A stretch of 64,000 bases of DNA from Anisodus tanguticus. Lineage: Eukaryota > Streptophyta > Magnoliopsida > Solanales > Solanaceae. The position numbers and the translations under genes were made by a program. This document shows, one piece after another, positions 43,820 to 55,901 of the stretch; within the stretch, counting starts at the first letter, position 1, and each line of letters opens with the position of its first letter. Location: the NCBI GenBank assembly GCA_034509755.1, contig CM067555.1, positions 19,790,142 to 19,854,141 on the forward strand, read 5' to 3'. Under the pieces are notes generated by a model. That model ran no database searches. It saw only the letters and a program-made list of their open reading frames with translations, and was not told the DNA's origin.

Positions 43820-46193
43820 TAATCCATAGACATGTATACATGGGGGCTGCAGTGGAGGGCAGTTACGTGAGTTGTACTTGCCAATAATATGGAATCACAG
43901 TGGCAGTAAATAAGTCTTGTTTTGCGGTGAAAAAAGAGGCCCCATGCAATATGCATCGCTTAGTAACATCAGAGTTTAATGTCTCCACAGCTACTATATA
44001 GCTAGTACTAGCCTCAGTATAATAACATTCAATGGTTTTCACTTTTCACTGTCATATCGATCAGTAGTTAAGTAAATCTTGGAATATATCACATTTAGTG
44101 AGTTCGTGTGAGCATTTAAACAAACTCATAATATTACTGCCCATGTACATAGCTACTTACTTATTAACTACGAAGATACTCTGATTTAACTTCTAGTAAA
44201 TATTTTTTCTAACCCTTCAGCTTTTCTGGTGGTGGTCATTATTTAGGAACCTACACAAGTTTTTCCCATCAACCACTTTGTTGAGATCAATTAATTGGCG
44301 GTAGAAAATGGAATTAGTTGCCTTGGGCTTAAAATACTAGCAGAAGTTGAGGTGATTTACTAGAATGATTTTAAAAGTGGGGGTCTTGAATTTTAATTCT
44401 GCTTGCCTCATGATAACTTTTCCCACTATTTATACTAAAAATAGTGGAATAAAATAATCTTGAGATTAAATAATACCCATTACCAAATGCAGGATGAAAT
44501 AATCTTATGGGATATCCCAGGATTATTATTCTTATTCCAATAACCAAACAACCCCTAAAGGTTTACACCCATGGGGCAAACATAGATAAGAAAAATCAAG
44601 ACCACTTATTTTCAAAGTTATTAAGTGTAATTTCCTATAGAAGTTCGAGTTTGGTTGGGTAGGTTTTATTTGCGTTTAAATTTTTCTTAACAAATATAGA
44701 TATCCATCTGAACTTCCCTCCTCTTCCTCCTACTCCTTTTTCTCCATCTTTTTCATATGTATTGCAGAAAATAAATATGTTTGGTGAAATTTGTGTGCAA
44801 GTCTTGACGATCTTTTAAGATTGTAAATATATTCTATAAAATTATAACATAATCTGTATTAGAATTTTGACAATCCACTAGGACTCGTCACAAGTTAAGT
44901 TTTTTCCATACGTCAAAAACTTGTGGTGTTCCTATATATATTCAATTTTCTTACAAATATATGTCATTAATGTTCATAATTGCAATAAAGTCGGACATAT
45001 GAAAAACAAAAGTCAACATTCTTTTTTATTTCCTTCTTTATTTTTCTTTTTGACGTGTAAACGTACCTAGAAAAGGACAAGTGCATGTGCGGCTAGGCTT
45101 AAAGGACTATGTACCCAATTGACTCTATTTGCTTTCACTTTTTTCTAAAATGAAAATGACTTTTCATCGTTTTCTTTTCTTTCTTTTTCCAATATTTTTT
45201 GCCTTTCTAATTAATAAGAGATCATTCTCTCTCTAGCGTCTATATTATAATTTCTTCTATTTTCCCTCGAAATGTCATTAAGATACTTTTTTTCTTCTAT
45301 TTTTATTCCTAGACTAAGTTTTTAGTATCCCTTTTTGCAAGTTTTATTCAAGTCAATAAGTTTTTCTCCCTTCTAGAACTTTTTACCATATTGAAGTTAC
45401 TTATCCTAGTGGAGTCTTTTCAACTTTATCTCCTTTTCCTGGTACTTGTTAGGAAAGAATCCTACTTCATTTGAACTCTCAATTTATTTTCTTTGATTTA
45501 TTATTTTAAATAGTTTATCAATTCATGAGTTCGAACTTTATTGGAAACAAAAGTTATGTATTTAAGTGGGAAGAATAAAGACATAACAAAACAAAATATA
45601 ATTTTGAATTGTACATAGTGATCATGAATCTAAATTCAAATTGGAGAATTTCGTTCGAGTTTATCGATCAAGTCTAGTTGGATCTTTTCTCTTCTCTGAT
45701 TAGCTCTTAGAAGAACTATGTAGTCAAAATTAAACTTAGGCAGAAGTTTATATGTGCATTAATATTATTCAAAATTCCTTAGTTTTATCTTCATTGAGAT
45801 TTTGGTTCATTCGTATTTTTGCCGTTAACAAACACTACCGTATTTGCCTTTAACCATTAATGTGGCTCCAGTAATGAAATGGATTGACTACAGGTGTCCA
45901 AATGCTTGAGAAGAAAAGTTTATATTTATCCTTTAACTTTTGATTATGATTTAAAAAAAAATCTCACGTTAAAATTCCATTAAAGAATCAAGGGATTTTA
46001 TTTTTTTTCAAACGACGTAGTAATATTAAATTAAAAGTTTAATCAAGAATAAAATCTCTCAATCAGCAATAGTGTTGGGTCGAATTTGACCCTTCTTCCC
46101 CTTAAACTTGTTGCCATGCCCCCAAACTGGGGTGGTGTGGGATTGGCACCTAGATTGTACTACTTGTCGAGTGAATTCTGTTTATAACTATCT
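43175..46193. other. AT-rich intergenic stretch with a (TA)16 run and MITE-like ends
   Basis: No gene seen. A (TA)16 microsatellite lies at 43787-43818. Two segments, near 43440-43500 and 44430-44565, end in aaccaaacaa words, preceded by words such as gggatatcccaggattatta in the second. These resemble the right ends of common plant MITEs, but no left ends were paired. Confidence 0.4.
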
Positions 46194-46386
46194 TGTTAAG
46201 AGTTTCACATCGAAAATGAAATGATAACATGGACTCCTTACTTATAAAGAATGGATCTTGGGGCCTATGTAAAGAATGGATCTTGGGCTAACTGAACCCT
46301 AAAAGCTAGCTTGTAGGGTGAGAATTATTCAAGTCCATATAAGAAATTCATGTTTCCATTTCATTTCCGATGTGAGACTCTTAACA
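46194..46386. mobile_element. Inverted pair of TRIM LTRs
   Basis: 46269-46386 is a minus-strand copy of the 118-121 bp TRIM LTR seen at 10029-10149 (ends tgtaaagaatggatcttggg and cgatgtgagactcttaaca). At 46194-46245 the beginning of the same LTR occurs on the plus strand (tgttaagagtttcacatcga). The two can pair as a hairpin of about 50 bp. A short duplicate of taaagaatggatcttggg lies between them (46244-46261). Confidence 0.7.
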
Positions 46387-46464
46387 TATCTGACGACTAT
46401 TAATAAGCATAACACTAAATGCTATTTAAGTATGTAATGAATATTGCCTGAAAAACTGAATTAC

Positions 46465-46640
46465 GAACATAACATGAACTTAGCACGAGGTTCTAAAGTT
46501 CCCCATGCTACATGAACTTGGCATGAATTTAGCACGACGTTCTGAATTTTACGTGCTGCATGAACTTAGCATGAACTTTTTGATTTTGTACTTAGAGTTA
46601 CGCTATAACATAAACGTAGCACAAACTTACCATAACTCAT
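46465..46640. repeat. Degenerate repeats of a catgaacttagcacga motif
   Basis: Variants of acatgaacttagcacgaggt occur about five times, for example near 46468, 46498, 46513, 46558 and 46610. Spacing is irregular. Function unknown. Confidence 0.5.
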
Positions 46641-46913
46641 CTTCACTTCCAAAACATCCATTCTCATGATTCCAGTCATAACGCCTTGATCTTGTGGCAT
46701 TTGTTAAAAACATTTTTTTTCATTTGTTAAAACCTTGGTCTGTTCAGTAAAGATCATAATTAATCCAAATGAATCTTTAATTAAATTTTCTGGGGCGTTA
46801 CTTATCTGGAATTTGTCTATCCTCCCTCTCTCTCTTTTTTTAGATAAAATAAGTGTCTTGTTTATCCCAAAAAAAGTATAGTTGAAGTGGTTTTAAGGAT
46901 ACGTGGTTTGATT

Positions 46914-47436
46914 TGCAATATAAAATGATAGACAATTAACAATAAGCAAGTAAAAGTGAGTAGTAAGTAAGAAAATTGGCCTGTAATGCAGTAATTTTGA
47001 TTGAAACTTCTCAGCAAGATTGGTCCGGTCCTTAGCTAGATTGCTTCGGGTTCGAGCCAACAATGAGAGCTAATGACGGTAATTGCTATAAGTAAATCGT
47101 ACAAGTATGAATAATGAGAATTGGATGTCATTCCAACATGAAGGCTGCACTCCTTTTATAGCTATGAAAATAAGGTGTTGATACCCGAGAATCCCTCTCA
47201 AATTAAATGTAATTAATGACAATAATGGTCTCTTAATGAGTAAAGAGTAATGGATGGCGCCATATCACGAACGGGTACACACTGGGCGCCTCTGGTTCCT
47301 CACTCGGTGTCAACTGACTCGATCGCTATCCGATCTCGAATCGACATCCAAACTCACCTGATGTCACCCACAACCGCCTACCTCAAATCCCATACTCAAG
47401 CCTTTCCACGTGTCATACCGATTTTCACTGTATACA
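46914..47436 (-). repeat. Tat element 2 3' LTR (left end tentative)
   Basis: On the minus strand it begins TGTATACAGTGAAAATCGG, directly after a purine tract (AGTGAGGGGACTATC). A TATA box, AGCTATAAAAGGAGTGCAGCC in part, lies at about 47145-47163, as an LTR promoter would. The other end is placed at tgcaatataaaatgatag (46914) only because it gives a CA end. There is no second LTR to compare. Confidence 0.55.
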
Positions 47437-47839
47437 GATAGTCCCCTCACTTCTCGGATCAAAGTTTACCAAAATGATGGGAAGTGAAAATGATTTCTTC
47501 GTTGTATTCTCTTACAAGTTTCTTTTCGAATTACTCCGAAATAGGCAGGAAATGAAACATTTCCTCTTCTCCAAACTCCGACTCCCGTCTTATCACTCTG
47601 TAAATCCAGACACGTGTCGTCTTCTGATTGAATCGCCCCTTCAGTTCGTGAACCGAAGCATTCCACAATGATGGCCAAGCTTTTATTAAAAAAATCATTA
47701 TTTTCCTCCACTTTTTTACTTTTTGCGAAATTTTCATCTTCACTTGTTCATCTGCTTTTTTCACTCTTCAATTAATCTTCAAACCTTTAAATCTTCATAT
47801 CTTCAAATTTCCAGAACTTCAAACCTTCAGATCTTCATT
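47437..47839 (+). promoter_or_regulatory. Upstream region of the antisense gene
   Basis: Between the Tat polypurine tract and the ATG at 47840. The last 80 bases are a pyrimidine-rich leader with repeated atcttca / ttcaaa words (for example aacttcaaaccttcagatct). No firm TATA box was found. It probably contains the promoter and 5' untranslated region of the antisense gene, which is inference from position. Confidence 0.4.
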
Positions 47840-49026
47840 ATGGCTAACACCAGCAGCCGCTCTTCTTTAAGGCATTCTTCTCTGGCATCTTCATCTATGC
47901 TGGCCAGCGATGACGTCGCCAGCGTCGGTGAAGCTCATGAAGCTCAAACTGTCATTGATCCTAGATATTTTGACATGATCCCATCTACCTTTCATTTTGA
48001 CAATGAGTTCGTCGTCTATGGTATCACTTCAAAATCTGACCGAGGTGAAGAAGTTAAAAGCTGACCAATCTCCATAAGTCCTTCCATTCTCGATACAGTC
48101 TGAAAATGTTGCGGTTGAACCGATCTCTCCGGGATCATTATACCTGACCCGGATGAGGATATTACTACCTAGAGGTCCGGGTACTCCAATGTTTACACTT
48201 ACCCCTTCACCTTCAAGCTAGACCATCCGATTGATAATGTGATCTTAGAAATGTGAAGGACTTACAATTTATGTCTTGCACAAATTGGTCTGTCCGTCTG
48301 AAGGGTCATAACCTACCTCCGAAATCTGGCCAATAAAGTTCTTACCGTGGATCATCTGATCCGATTATACGTTCAAGGTTTTTCCATGGCGGGATCATCC
48401 AGATCTCAAAATGAGGTAAATTATCCATCCTCTCCAGTATCAATGATGATCGAGACTAAGGTTGGATAGAGCTCTTTCTCGTGGTTCCTACCACTAAAAT
48501 TATTCTGGCTAGGTTCATGCTTTTCCCAAAGGAATTGAACTTAAATCTTAAGTACCAGTAATCATTCTCCTTGGTCTTATATAATACCTTCAATTGAAAA
48601 TTTATCTAAAGCTTTATTTCATCACCCTCTTAGTTGTCTGCTAGACTCCGGCCCTTATCGAGAATCTTCACACATGGGTCAAAAAGGTCATAAGCACTTG
48701 TCCGCACAAGGATCGAACGTGGAAAATACTTTCTGAAAATCGATGAAAAGCTTATAACCACAGTTAGTATCCTCCAAACTTCATTTTTTTTACCACTTTC
48801 CTGCATACTTTTACCATTTTTTCTCTTTTAAAACACCCAAGTTTGTCGAAAGGCACTTCAGTCCTAAGGACTAATCCTGCAGCAGCTCCGGCTCTCCCTA
48901 ATCTGATACTTGATCCGGCCGCCTCTGCTCGCCGTATCGCCCAAGTACCAAATAAAAACCTCCATCATCACAACCGGCCCCCAACTTTGGTTAAGAGGAT
49001 TTGATCGCCTCTTCGATGAGGCTAGA
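47840..49026 (+). pseudogene. Tat 2 antisense gene, 5' part
   Basis: ATG in the context cattATGGC opens 75 codons, MANTSSRSSLRHSSLASSSM, then DDVASVGEAHEAQTVIDPRY and FDMIPSTFHFDNEFVVYGI, to a stop at 48062. In shifted frames it continues with DPDEDIT-like words, YSNVYTYPFTFKLDHPID, YNLCLAQIGLSV and VITYLRNLANKVLTVDHLI (48170-48360). The block with TYPFTF and LCLAQIGPSVW-like words resembles, from memory, the plant family called 'putative gypsy type transposon' (Pfam Transposase_28). Function unknown. It lies opposite to Tat pol and is cut at 49026 by a chromovirus. Confidence 0.6.
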
Positions 49027-49205
49027 TATTACGCCCCATAATTTCGCACCCGAATGAGAGTATAGTCAGCCGACTTGAGTCGTGAGAACTTGAAATCATT
49101 TTCGAAGGTTCGTATGATGTATAAGGATGTTAATGAATGGTTTTGGAATGGTAGAAGTCAATATGACCAAAAGAAGTACAACTCAACAAAGATTGACAAA
49201 ATTTT
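49027..49205 (+). repeat. Chromovirus 5' LTR, truncated
   Basis: Matches 53765-53943: cgacttgagtcgtgagaac, ttgaaatcattttcgaagg and gaagtacaactcaac. The first bases read tattacgcccc rather than the tgttatgcccc of the 3' LTR. Confidence 0.85.
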
Positions 49206-50030
49206 GAATCTTAATACAACTAATCTGGTTTGAAACTTGAGAGCAGACTCGGGGACCCCGTGCCTCAGCAACTGGGTGGAGGGAGTTCTCTAAGGTATTC
49301 TTACAGAAGTATCTGCCGTTTGAGCTTTGATGAGTTAGGCGAGACAGGTTCTTATACTTAGGGTAGGGTAATATAAGTGTCAGAGAGTATAGCTTGATAT
49401 TCAACTCATTGGCTAGGTATTCTTCTACGATTGTTGCTGATATGAGCGACCGGGTACATCAGTTTGTTAATGGTTTAGGGCCACACTTGGTGAATGACTG
49501 CACTACAGCTTCTATGAACCCAAATATGGATATCTCCTATATTCTAGCCTATATACATTGAATTTAGAGGACCATAAAAGGCAGCAACGAGCTAATTGAG
49601 AGCATGATATGGGCCAACACAAGAGAGCCTGGTCCATAGGTGATACGGGAGAGTTTTGAGGTGGATTTAGGCCTCAGTTTCTTAGGCGCCCATCTTATCC
49701 AAAGACTAGTGCACCACCATAGTTTCAGGGCCAGCGTCGTGATCCAGCCATTTTTTCTAGTCAGGGTCAGAGTTCACGGGCATCAGGCTCCCAGTATAGA
49801 GGAGAGTCTAGTTAGGTGAGGCCACCGATGTCATATTGTGTTCGTTGTGGTAGGACTTATTTTGGGCAATGCCGCAGGGTTTGGGCAATCTGACGTAAGG
49901 TGGGGGCGGTATGGCATAGCCGACATGATCTGTAGTAGCTTTTTCTTCTTTATCAGGACGTCCTTCTAGGCAGGGTACATAGACATCGGCTAGTAGAGGC
50001 AGACGTAGAGGAGCAATATCTAGTTCGAGC
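49206..50030 (+). pseudogene. Chromovirus gag remnant
   Basis: Frames with many stops carry gag words such as FLQKYLPFEL (49300) and, near the end, a zinc-knuckle remnant YCVRCGRTYFGQCRR (49836-49880) in which the histidine of CCHC is missing. Rich in Gln, Ser and Arg before the knuckle, as usual. Confidence 0.6.
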
Positions 50031-50049
50031 GATCCCCAGAACCGCATTT

Positions 50050-50720
50050 ATGCTTTATCAGGTCGGCAGGACTTTGAGTCATCTCCAAATGTGTATATTA
50101 CCAGTCTCCTCTCTTGACTTATATGCTTTGATAGATTCGAGTTCCACTTTGTCATATATGACACATTTTGTTGCTGGTAAGAATAGAAAAGAGCATGTAT
50201 TGTTCCATAAATCATTTGAAGTGTCTACGCTCGTGAGTGAGCCTATAGTTATTAGGCGAGTATATAGGAATTGTGATGTAAAAATCTATGATCGTCACAC
50301 TATAGCTAACTTCAATGAGCTAGAAATGGTGGAATTTGATGTTATTATGGGCATATATTGGTTGGCTTCTTGCTACGTTAATGTTTATTGTTGGACGAAA
50401 GTCATTCACTTTAATTTTCTAGGCGAGCCTATCACTGAATGGAAGGGAACTGTTGCAGCGCCTAAGGGTATGTTTATTTCCTACCTTAAGTCTCGGAGGA
50501 TGATCTCGAAAGGATATATCTACCACCCCGTGCGAGTTCAGGACGCGGAGGCAAAACCTTCAGCTCTTAAGTTAGTTCCTGTCGTTAACGAATTTCCTGA
50601 TAAACTTCCTAGTATTCCTCCCGAAAGGGAAATCAATTTCACTATCGACGTGCTCCCAGATAAACAACCTATATATATATATATTCCTCCGTATCGAATG
50701 GCTCTTGTCGAGCTAAAAAA
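50050..50720 (+). pseudogene. Chromovirus protease
   Basis: One open frame of 224 codons contains LYALIDSSSTLSYMTHFVA (the protease active-site aspartate kept; the usual D-P/S-G changed to D-S-S), then FDVIMGIYWLASC, where families have GMDWL, and the run-in to reverse transcriptase (EFPDKLPSIPPEREINFTID and PPYRMALVEL). A 1-base shift at about 50720 separates it from reverse transcriptase. Confidence 0.85.
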
Positions 50721-51440
50721 ATGAAAGCTCAGCTGAAAGATCTACTGGAGAAGGTCTTTATTAGGCCTAGTACTTCCCCGTGGGATGCACCAGTGTTATT
50801 CATTCGTAAGAAAGATAGTTCATTGAGAATGTGTATCGATTACCGTCAACTGAACAAGGTGACTATTAAGAATAAATACCCATTTCCCAAGATCGACGAT
50901 TTGTTTGATCAATTGCAAGGCACTAAGTATTTCTCAAAGATCGATCTTCGATTTCGATACCATCAGCTAAGAGTTAATTAGAAGGATATTCCAAAGATAG
51001 CCTTCCAGACCAGATATGGCCACTCTGAGTTTCTAGTTATGTCTTTCAGTTTGACTAACGCGCCAACGATGTTTATAGATATGATGAATCGAGTGTTCAA
51101 GATGTTTCTAGACATCTTTATGATAGTATTTATTGATGACATCTTAGTATATTCTCGCTCAGAAACAGAGCATGGGTATCATCTGAGAGTGATATTACGA
51201 ACGCTCTAGGATTGCAAGTTGTATGCTAAGTTCTCTAAATGTGAGTTCTGGTTGAACTCAGTGGATTTTATAGGTCATATAGTGTCGGATGAAGGCATCA
51301 AAGTCAATAGTCAGAAGATTAAAGCCATAAAGAATTGATCGAGGTCCACAACTCCTATGGAGGTGCGTAGTTTCTTGGGCTTAGCAGGTTACTATCAGAG
51401 ATTCATAGAGAATTTTCTTCTATTGTCACATCACTGACAA
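50721..51440 (+). pseudogene. Chromovirus reverse transcriptase
   Basis: KAQLKDLLEKVFIRPSTSPW, FIRKKDSSLRMCIDYRQLNK, YPFPKIDDLFDQLQGTKYFS and, after stops, AFQTRYGHSEFLVMSFSLTN, IVFIDDILVYSRSETEH (catalytic FIDD at about 51130) and FLGLAGYYQRFIENF. Stops at 50979, 51208 and 51337 disable it. Confidence 0.9.
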
Positions 51441-51442
51441 AG

Positions 51443-51960
51443 TTGACTGATAAGGCAGCTAAGTTTCAGTGGTCAGATGTTTACGAAAAGAGTTTCCAAG
51501 AATTGAAGGGCAAGTTAACATCCCCACCCATCCTAGCACTTCCTGAGGGATCTGAGGGCTATGTTGTGTACTACGATGCTTCCAGAGTAGGATTGGGTTG
51601 TGTTCTGATGCAGTATGGAAATGTTATTGCGTATGTTTTGAGGCAACTAAGGAAACACGAGCAGAATTACTCGACATGTGATATGGAGTTAGAGGTTGTT
51701 ATATTTTATTTAACGATATGGTGTCACTATCTATACAGGGTTCATGTTGATATATTTATAGATCATAAGAGCTTTCAGTATATATTTAGGCATAAAGAGT
51801 TAAATCTTAAGTAGCGAAGGTGGATCAAGCTGCTAAAAGACTACGATGTCGATATTTTATACCATCATGGCAAAGCAAATGTTGTAGCCGACGCGTTAAG
51901 TCGGAATTCTATGGGTATCCTGAAGTATATCGGAGTTGATAAGTTGGAAATAGGGAAATA
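51443..51960 (+). pseudogene. Chromovirus RNase H
   Basis: One open piece (51443-51811) has KSFQELKGKLTSPPILALPE, VVYYDASRVGLGCVLMQYG, VIAYVLRQLRKHEQNYSTCD and HVDIFIDHKSFQYIF. YDAS keeps the first catalytic aspartate. After a stop, KQRRWIKLLKDYDVDILYHH and GKANVVADALSRNS follow. Confidence 0.9.
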
Positions 51961-51989
51961 TTTGTATCAGTTGGCCAGTCTGAGTATGT

Positions 51990-53250
51990 GATTGATTGAT
52001 ACAGGTGACGGGGGTGCCATGGTTCAGAATTCCACTGAATCCTTCTTAGTGGCAGAAGTGAAGGCACATCAATTTGACGATCCAGCCTTGGTAAGAATTA
52101 AAGAAGGCATTCCATTTCAAAAGAAGCGGTTGTTCAAACTATTGGAAGACAGATTTCTTAAGTATAAAGGTCAGTTCTGTGTGACCGATGTTGCGGGACT
52201 ATGAGGAAAGATTATGGTGGAGATCCACCAATACATGTATTCTATTCACCCTAGTTCCACTAAGATGTATCATAACCTTCGACAGTTATACTAGTGGAAT
52301 GATATGCAGAAGAATATCGCGGAATTTATTACTCAATGTCTGAATTGTCAATAAGTTAAGATTGAGCATCAGAACCTTGGAGGCTTGTTGTAGAATATAA
52401 AGATTACAACATGGAGATAGGAGACGATCAATATGGATTTTATTACGGGGCTACCTAATTCTCGTTGGAAGTTTGATTCTATATGGGTTATCATGGATAG
52501 ACTTACAAAGTCAGCTCATTTTCTACCGTCAGGACTACTTATTCAGCCAAAGATTATGCTAAATTATATATCAAGGAGATAGTCAGACTTCATGGAGTTT
52601 TGGTGTCTATTATATCTGACTGAGGCGCTTAGTTTACAACTAACTTCTGGAGGTCCTTTTAGAAAGGTTTGGGTACTCAGATTAGCCTTAACACAGTTTT
52701 TCATCCACAAATCGATAGGCAAGCCGAATGCACTATTTAGACGCTCGAAGATATGTTGAGAACTTGTATTTTAGACTTCAAGTGAAGTTGGGAAGATCAC
52801 CTACTGATAATTGAGTTCGCTTACAATAACATCTATCATTCTAGTATACAGATAGTGCCATATGAGGCTTTGTATGGACAAAAATATAGGTCCCCTATTA
52901 GTTGGTTAGATGTTGGTAAGACAAAGTTATTAGGACCTGACTTGGTGCAACAAGCCATGGAGAAAGTGAAAATAATTCAGCAACAATTGTTGATATCTCA
53001 GAGTCGACAAAAGTCTTATTCAGATAATCGGCATCGAGACTTAGAGTTTGATGTGGGAGACTGGGTGTTGTTAAAGGTGATGCCTATAAAAGGTGTAATT
53101 AGATTTGGCAAAAAAGGCAAGCTTAGCCCCAAATACGTCGGACCATATCAGATTATTCAAAGAATAGGCCAAGTAGCATATAAGCTTGAGTTACCCCCCG
53201 AATTAGAAGTCGTTCATCCTGTTTTTCACGTATTCATTTTTATAAATGTC
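51990..53250 (+). pseudogene. Chromovirus integrase
   Basis: The zinc-finger region (YSIHPSSTKMYHNLRQLY, CLNCQ near 52340) precedes the core: NMDFITGLPNS, VIMDRLTKSAHFLPSG (D of MDRLTKSAHF kept), IISD*GA for the second aspartate, and FHPQIDRQAECT for the GQAE region (G changed to R). The C-terminal part is an open frame (52855-53250): PYEALYGQKYRSPISW, FDVGDWVLLKVMPIKGV and KLSPKYVGPYQIIQRIG. Many stops lie in the core. Confidence 0.85.
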
Positions 53251-53480
53251 TAGGCGATCCCTCCTGCATTACCCCTATTGAGGATGTTCAAGTCATGGAA
53301 AACTTATCATACGAAGAAGTTCCCATTGCTATCCTAGATCGCTAAGTATATAAGTTGCGAACCAAGGAAGTCGTTTCGGTTAAAGTACTTTACAGAAACA
53401 ATAACATAGAAAAGATGACTTGGGAGGCCAAAGAGGACATAAAACTCATATACCTTCATTTGTTCCAGACCTCAGGTGCT
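53225..53480 (+). pseudogene. Chromovirus chromodomain remnant
   Basis: After VVHPVFHV, shifted frames give YEEVPIAILDR, LRTKEVVSVKVLYRNNNIEK and MTWEAKEDIKLIYLHLF, a chromodomain. Such domains bind methylated histone tails and steer insertion. This copy has stops and a shift near 53250. Confidence 0.8.
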
Positions 53481-53764
53481 AATATTGAGGCAGATATGGC
53501 AGACGCAGCTCAGTGTACAACATATGATAATTAAGGTGAGTTATGGCTAACCCACTTTGATTATTCTGTATATAGACGATCGTGTGAGGTCAATTGGATG
53601 TTGTTATGCTATTCTATAACCCATGTGTAGCATTGGTTATCTGTTTAGGTTGGTTGGCAGATTTTGAATAGCCTAAAGGAGAAACTCTATCGAAATTTTC
53701 TGAAATCCTAAGCGTTAGAACGATATTCAAACATTCGAGGATGAATGTTCTTAAGGGGGAAGGA

Positions 53765-55901
53765 TGTTATGCCCCATAGTTTTGCACTCGAATGAGAGTG
53801 TAGTAAGTCGACTTGAGTCGTGAGAACATGAAATCATTTTCGAGAGTTTGTATGGCTTATAAGGATGTTAATGAAAGGTTTTGGAAGGTTAGAACTCAAT
53901 ATGACACAAGGAAGTACAACTCAATAAAGATTGACGAAGTTTCGACAACACGCCATATATTTTATGTCGTGAATGCCATTCTGCCTCGCGGATGTGGCCA
54001 TGGATTAAGGCCACTTTTCCCTACCTCATTGCCACCATATGCGGTGGCATATGCGGCCACATATGGGCATATTATCCGCATATGTAGCCACATATGTGAG
54101 TCGGTTTTGTGGCCTATTTAAGTCAAATGTCGGACAATTTTATTTCATATCTCATTTTTTACCCCTTGAGCTCTAGACACCTCCCAAATACTCTCCAATA
54201 CCCTCTCCACCATTGAAGAATACTCCTACAATTATCTAAGGTAATTTTCTTCTCCAAGGATTAATAACATCTTGGTAACCTCTCTAGTTAGCTTTCCAAG
54301 CTTGTAAGATCCTTTCAGTTTGAGTTGAAGGTGGTTGTGAAAGATCTCTTGGCTGATTAAGGTAAGGATTTATCACTTTTAAATACCTTTTAACTTTTCC
54401 TAACTTAGCTTGATTGGTTGGTGAAGATAACTTATGAATTATGGATGTATAGTAAGTATGATCTTGAAGAAAATCTCTTATGATATGAAGTTGTGAACTT
54501 GTTGTTTGGGTTGTTGATTGAGATGAGAGCAAATATAAGTGTTGACGCATGTTTGTGAAGTTGTAAGGTTAGGGGATAGAGTTATGGAAGATGGTGGTAT
54601 TTATTTGAGTAAGAATATATACTAGAATGACTCTAGAACTTCACGCACATAAGTTGCTCGACAAATTTTCTAAATGAAATCTCTTATAAGATTTGAGCTC
54701 GATATTGATACAAACTCATGTAGATAATCTTCTGTATCACGTGCGAGGCTCCGCAGATCGTAACTAGTTTTATCGGCAAAGTATGTAGGGAAACTTTCCT
54801 TCTTGACATAATTTGACGTAACATTTTTTCAAATAGAGTTCCATCTTGTTAAATCGAATAACGATAAGCCTTACTTAATAAATTGATATTAATCCTTGAG
54901 TATTTCTAGTCCCTAGCATCTCTTGAATTTTATATGTTCCAAATTGGTTGTATTGAGATTCATGACCGTAACGCCAATAACAACAGTCAGAGGATAATGA
55001 TGCTAGGTCACCCCGGATCTGCTTGTGATGTCATTGGAAGTCGTCCTTGCATTGCACTTATAGATATGTATCTATTTTCTTACCAAGTCACGCTATAGTC
55101 GGCTAGGTACGACACTTATACGTGCATATCACTGTAGTTGGTTTTGATACTACCAAGACTTATCAAGGCCGGGTACGATATACTATGATATGATTTTTCC
55201 CACAGAGCGTCTTGATACTATATTACATAGCCCCGCTGAGTGGCTTGATTTACAGATATGCAAATATATCCATACTTGTGATAGGGTATGCCCTTATAGG
55301 CTTCTTGTGAGTTTCAGGTTGACTTTTAGTTCCATATCTCTTACGTTATATCTTCTGTCTTCATATGTTATCTGCCTTACATATTCAATACATCTTTCGT
55401 ACTGATTCCCCATTTCTGGGTAATATGTTCATGCCCGCAGGTACAGCTAGATAGGGCGGTGCCCCTCCTCAGTAGGTTGCATGTACAACTGTGATTGTCA
55501 CACTCATCTCTCTCTCGGAGTTTCTATATAGGAGTCGATAGGTACGGTTGTACATAGTCTTAGTATTTTGGGTATGGCGGGGCCCTTCCCGACCATTGAT
55601 GTATTATGCCACTCTTAGAGGATTGCAGACTTGGGTATAGTGTGTGTATGTATGTCGTGGACTTATCGGCCCCCTTTGTTAGTAGTGTATTCTTCTTGTG
55701 GGTTTATTGTCCTTGGTCATCTCTATATATATCATGATAGGACTCTTTTGCGTGCAGGTTGTCATATATTCTTGTCTTATACGGTTATAAAGAGGCCTTG
55801 TCGGCCCAAGTTTCGTAATACATATTCCATATACTATAGTGGTTCGCTCAAGCCTTTAGGTGCTGGGTGTCGTACACACCCCCTAAAGTTGGGGTGTGAT
55901 A
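53765..55901 (+). repeat. Chromovirus 3' LTR
   Basis: About 2.1 kb, starting TGTTATGCCCCATAG after a purine-rich aagggggaagga and ending ttggggtgtgata. The promoter is probably the cctatttaagtc TATA-like box at 54112. A CATATG-rich inverted repeat precedes it (54043-54091). Only its first 180 bp have a partner at 49027. Reading frames inside are incidental. Confidence 0.8.

Larger units (their letters stand above)
49027..55901 (+). mobile_element. Tekay-like chromovirus, nested in the Tat antisense gene
   Basis: A plus-strand Ty3/gypsy chromovirus of about 6.9 kb with a truncated 5' LTR (49027-49205), gag remnant, protease, reverse transcriptase, RNase H, integrase, chromodomain remnant and a 3' LTR of about 2.1 kb (53765-55901). 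The 5' LTR matches only the first 180 bp of the 3' LTR, then joins gag directly; the rest of the LTR, the primer-binding site and the gag start are gone. All domains carry stops. Target duplications are not evident. A chromodomain after integrase marks chromoviruses, which tend to insert into heterochromatin. Confidence 0.9.
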
